From Neckera pumila (taxonomy: Eukaryota > Streptophyta > Bryopsida > Hypnales > Neckeraceae), in contig OZ018417.1 of assembly GCA_963969595.1 (NCBI GenBank), positions 4,838,501 through 4,902,500 of the forward strand: a stretch of 64,000 nucleotides of DNA, written 5' to 3'. The position numbers were made by a program, and so were the translations under genes. Positions within the stretch are counted from its first letter, which is position 1; each line of letters starts with the position of its first letter. Under the pieces are notes generated by a model. The model was not told the origin of the DNA. It did not search any database and was given only the letters and a program-made list of their open reading frames with translations. Positions 61,280 through 64,000 of the stretch are shown in pieces.

Positions 61280-61612
61280 ATTAGAAAATTACTTTTACTT
61301 TGATTTTGGTGGCATTCTTGCTACTGGGAGTGGAACCGAGAGTTAGAAAATTGCTTTTACTTTGATTTTGGTGGCGTTCTTGCTTTTGGAAGTAAAACTG
61401 GGAGTGGAACTGGGAGTGGAACCGGGAATTAGAAAATTACGTTTGCTTTGATTTTGGTGGCGTTCTTGCTTCTAGGAATGGAACTAGGAGTGGAACCGAG
61501 AGTTAGAAAACTGCTTTTACTTTGATTTTGGTGGCGTTCTTGCTTCTGGAAGTGGAACTGGGAGTGGAACTGGGAGTTAGAAAATTACGTTTGCTTTGAT
61601 TTTAGTTGTGGC
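61280..61612 (+). repeat. Variable tandem repeat, about five units of 60-85 bp
   Basis: Each unit has TTAGAAAATTRCKTTTRCTTT, GATTTTGGTGGCGTTCTTGC and a variable number of GGAGTGGAACYGGGAG sub-repeats. Differences in unit length come from this inner ~12 bp repeat. Confidence 0.9.
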
Positions 61613-61968
61613 AACGACACAGGGCACACTAGTACTTATGAATATAAGGCACTTAAATATACTAGTTATACACTTTGAAAAAATTAAAAGGACTATATAT
61701 TGTTTCTAAAAACCATGTAAATTTTTTTTGGAAAACATTTTATAGCATCCTATATTAGCCCCTACATAGTTTTCCAGTACCTAGCAATGTCCCTTTTGGA
61801 CTTAAATCTCTACACAAATAAATTATTTACCTCAATAACATTAAATTGGTCGTTGAGAGATTTTTACTTAAAGATTCAAATGTTGTTTGAGATGAATGAG
61901 CAAATATTTTGACAAAGCATTGGAATGAGGCACTTTCTTCATGATCAAGAACATCGATGTTGAAGAGC

Positions 61969-63095
61969 TTAATTCCTAAAGGACCAAGGCCATTTTCTGT
62001 CAAACAACACTCAAAACTGCCTCTACTGCTGTGTTCAACAAAATTTTCAACAAAATATTTTTTTAGAGAATGTAATTGTAATATTTGACTTGTACTAGAC
62101 TTGGAAAAGAAGAAGTGGTAAAAATTTCATGACATTTGACCGTATAGATTGAAAAATATAAGCATTTGAAGTCAAAGTTTTTCTTTTCCCCACTATGCCC
62201 AAGAACTTTAGCCGCCTTTGACTATTGATTGTGGTAGATTTTTCTACTATAGGTACAAAATTCAAAAATTAAACATACTCTAGGTCATGTTAGAAATGTC
62301 TCCCAAATAATTTCAAGGCAAAAAAAAACATGGAACACATCCAAAAAAGTTTTGTAGTGAAACAATGTCCAAAAATTTACAATGCCTCACATAATTTTTT
62401 GATCAAGTTTTCCACCACCTAATTATGAAACCCAAAAATCCAAATGGTGGATTGCAAGATATACTAGTGCTTTACAATGTCTAAGAAAGTTTTGGAAAAA
62501 AACAAAATCTATATTTCCTATAGAATTTTGAAGCACTATGTGAAAAAAATGGAATATGGCTTTGGGCATGGTATGAAAAAAGGGTTGAAATCTATTCCCA
62601 ATCTGCTCCAACGGCGTTCCCAATACATTTTTACCATTGGAAACTCAGTGTTTGCAAAGAACTTCTAATGGGGAACTTAAACCACTTGAAACTAAATCCA
62701 AATGGAGGGAAGTGGGTAACTTGGCAGGGAGATCCGACACTGGCAAGGAGCCCTTGACCGGCAACAATCCTGCCCCCGACTTTCGGTCAGCTTCAGGGAC
62801 ATCGAGGAGGCAGCTGACGCACTCTCCCTTCACCCCGCCTCTTCTTCAGGCCCCTTGTCCCCCTCCATTAACCTTAGCAAAGTTAAGGCCTGTTGCCTTG
62901 TCCAGTTTGCCCCATGACGTGGAAATTTTGGAAGAATTGCCATAACTTTTGAACCGTGAAGTCAATTCCCTAAAAAAATTAGACCACCATGTTGTTCTTT
63001 GAGAATTCTCTCTCTCTCTCTCCAAAAACTTACATGACAATTGGTCAAAAAGCCCGCTTTGTCCTCGAAGGAGACAATGATCCTTTAGGGATTAA
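61969..63095 (+). mobile_element. piggyBac-like non-autonomous element, copy G, with extra GC-rich segment
   Basis: 1127 bp from TTAATTCCTAAAGGACCAAG at 61969 to GATCCTTTAGGGATTAA ending at 63095. It is about 200 bp longer than its relatives. A GC-rich stretch at about 62690-62905 is absent from the other copies and may be captured or inserted DNA. The ORF 62637-62945 covers this stretch but shows no domain. Confidence 0.75.
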
Positions 63096-64000
63096 TGGGA
63101 GTCTAAGAGGCATGAATAGGTACCCTATACTTTCAACTTTAAAAATTCATAGAGTATTATGTGAGTATCTAAAAATTACGAAGCGACTCAAATTGATTTT
63201 TATTTGAGTAGGCTAACATTCATACTAAAATCATCAGCCTTTTCATCATACTTCTAGCAAGAGAAAGTATTAGTTTTTGGTACTTCTCCCTTAGTATGGT
63301 ATTTTAATCCTCAAATGTTGTTGAGGATAAAAAAATGCCCCTTACATGACATCACCTAAGACTATAGGATAGAAAAAAATATTTACTCATCAAAGTTTCT
63401 TTGGAAGTTGCTTGAGTATATTTTCAATGAATAAGGTTTAGGGAATTCCTTCATTGTGGTATTATTGACTTTTCTAAAGAAGAAGATGTTCAATCCATAG
63501 ATCACTTTGTAGTATATTTTGGCCATTTCTTGCTATTTTATTCTTAATGTGAATTTTAGTCATAAAAATGGTGTTTTTTGAATTTAAGTTCAACTAAGGA
63601 TATGAAGCTTATCAAATGTAGTCAGTTCTACTCCAATTGGAAATTTTGAAAGCACTATGAACTTTAGACCTATAACCATGGTTTGTTTATTTTTCAAATT
63701 TCGAATGATACAATAATTAATGATATAATATGATATGATAATTTAGAATACAAATTTGGAATATATATATATATATAATGATATTATTCACTATAATATA
63801 AATCTATGATGAGAATTTTAGATTTTTGGATTATATTTTCTAAATTCACAATAATTTCTAAATTTTCCTAAAAAATTTGAAAATTTGATAATTTATAGTG
63901 GATACATGATTTCATCCCTAAAAAAGAAACATAAAATTTTTCATTCATACCTATTTATAAAATTACAACATAAAATAGTGTCTTATCTTTATATATCATC
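63096..64000. other. AT-rich DNA, no supported gene
   Basis: It contains an (AT)n run at about 63761-63777. Nothing else can be supported. Confidence 0.6.

Overview
This is nuclear DNA of a land plant. It carries an intron-rich eRF3 gene, plant-type Ty3/gypsy fragments, degenerate TTTAGGG-type repeats, and transposase-like families that I associate (from memory only) with bryophytes, ferns and other non-seed plants. I cannot name the species. Most of the window is AT-rich repeat-dominated DNA. The only gene that looks intact is the translation termination factor eRF3 on the minus strand (47576-52871, 16 coding exons, 562 codons). Everything else with coding character is decayed mobile-element sequence.

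Layout. 1-3.2 kb is AT-rich DNA without a supported gene. 3.2-9.75 kb is a stack of nested insertions: an LTR-like segment, then a ~930 bp TTAA-flanked element (copy B), itself split by a second copy (A) and by a 2.7 kb pogo-like DNA transposon; a minus-strand gypsy integrase fragment follows. 10.2-19.2 kb holds a zinc-finger/DDE-like transposase pseudogene (15290-18927, with a possible distal part at 10217-10891) and a second LTR-like region between the two parts. A gypsy RNase H fragment sits at 19.5-19.7 kb.

The most interesting part is 19.76-40.53 kb. It carries more than 30 copies of a ~20 bp palindrome, consensus CARCGGGANATNTCCCGYTG, mostly in introns and non-coding DNA around two divergently transcribed multi-exon gene remnants. 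The left gene (minus, 24236-20657) encodes a DDE/RNase H-like transposase-type protein. The right gene (plus, 33051-38519) encodes a large protein with a GGQH motif resembling ParB/DGQHR-type domains, a conserved unknown module, an acidic region and an FCP1/NIF-like HAD domain; a further HAD-like exon lies at 39.5-40.0 kb. Premature stops and frameshifts show that both genes are dead here. The shared palindromes suggest one large two-gene mobile element of roughly 21 kb, with 24.9-31 kb partly filled by tandem repeats and other insertions.

40.5-46.6 kb and 53.4-64 kb are AT-rich and scattered with copies of the ~930 bp family (TTAA-flanked, termini CCCCTAAAGGACC), tandem repeats and microsatellites. 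These copies look like non-autonomous piggyBac-type elements. The eRF3 gene sits between these regions, with a pyrimidine-rich leader on its right and a ~1 kb probable 3' UTR or flank on its left. Its first exon is tandemly duplicated.
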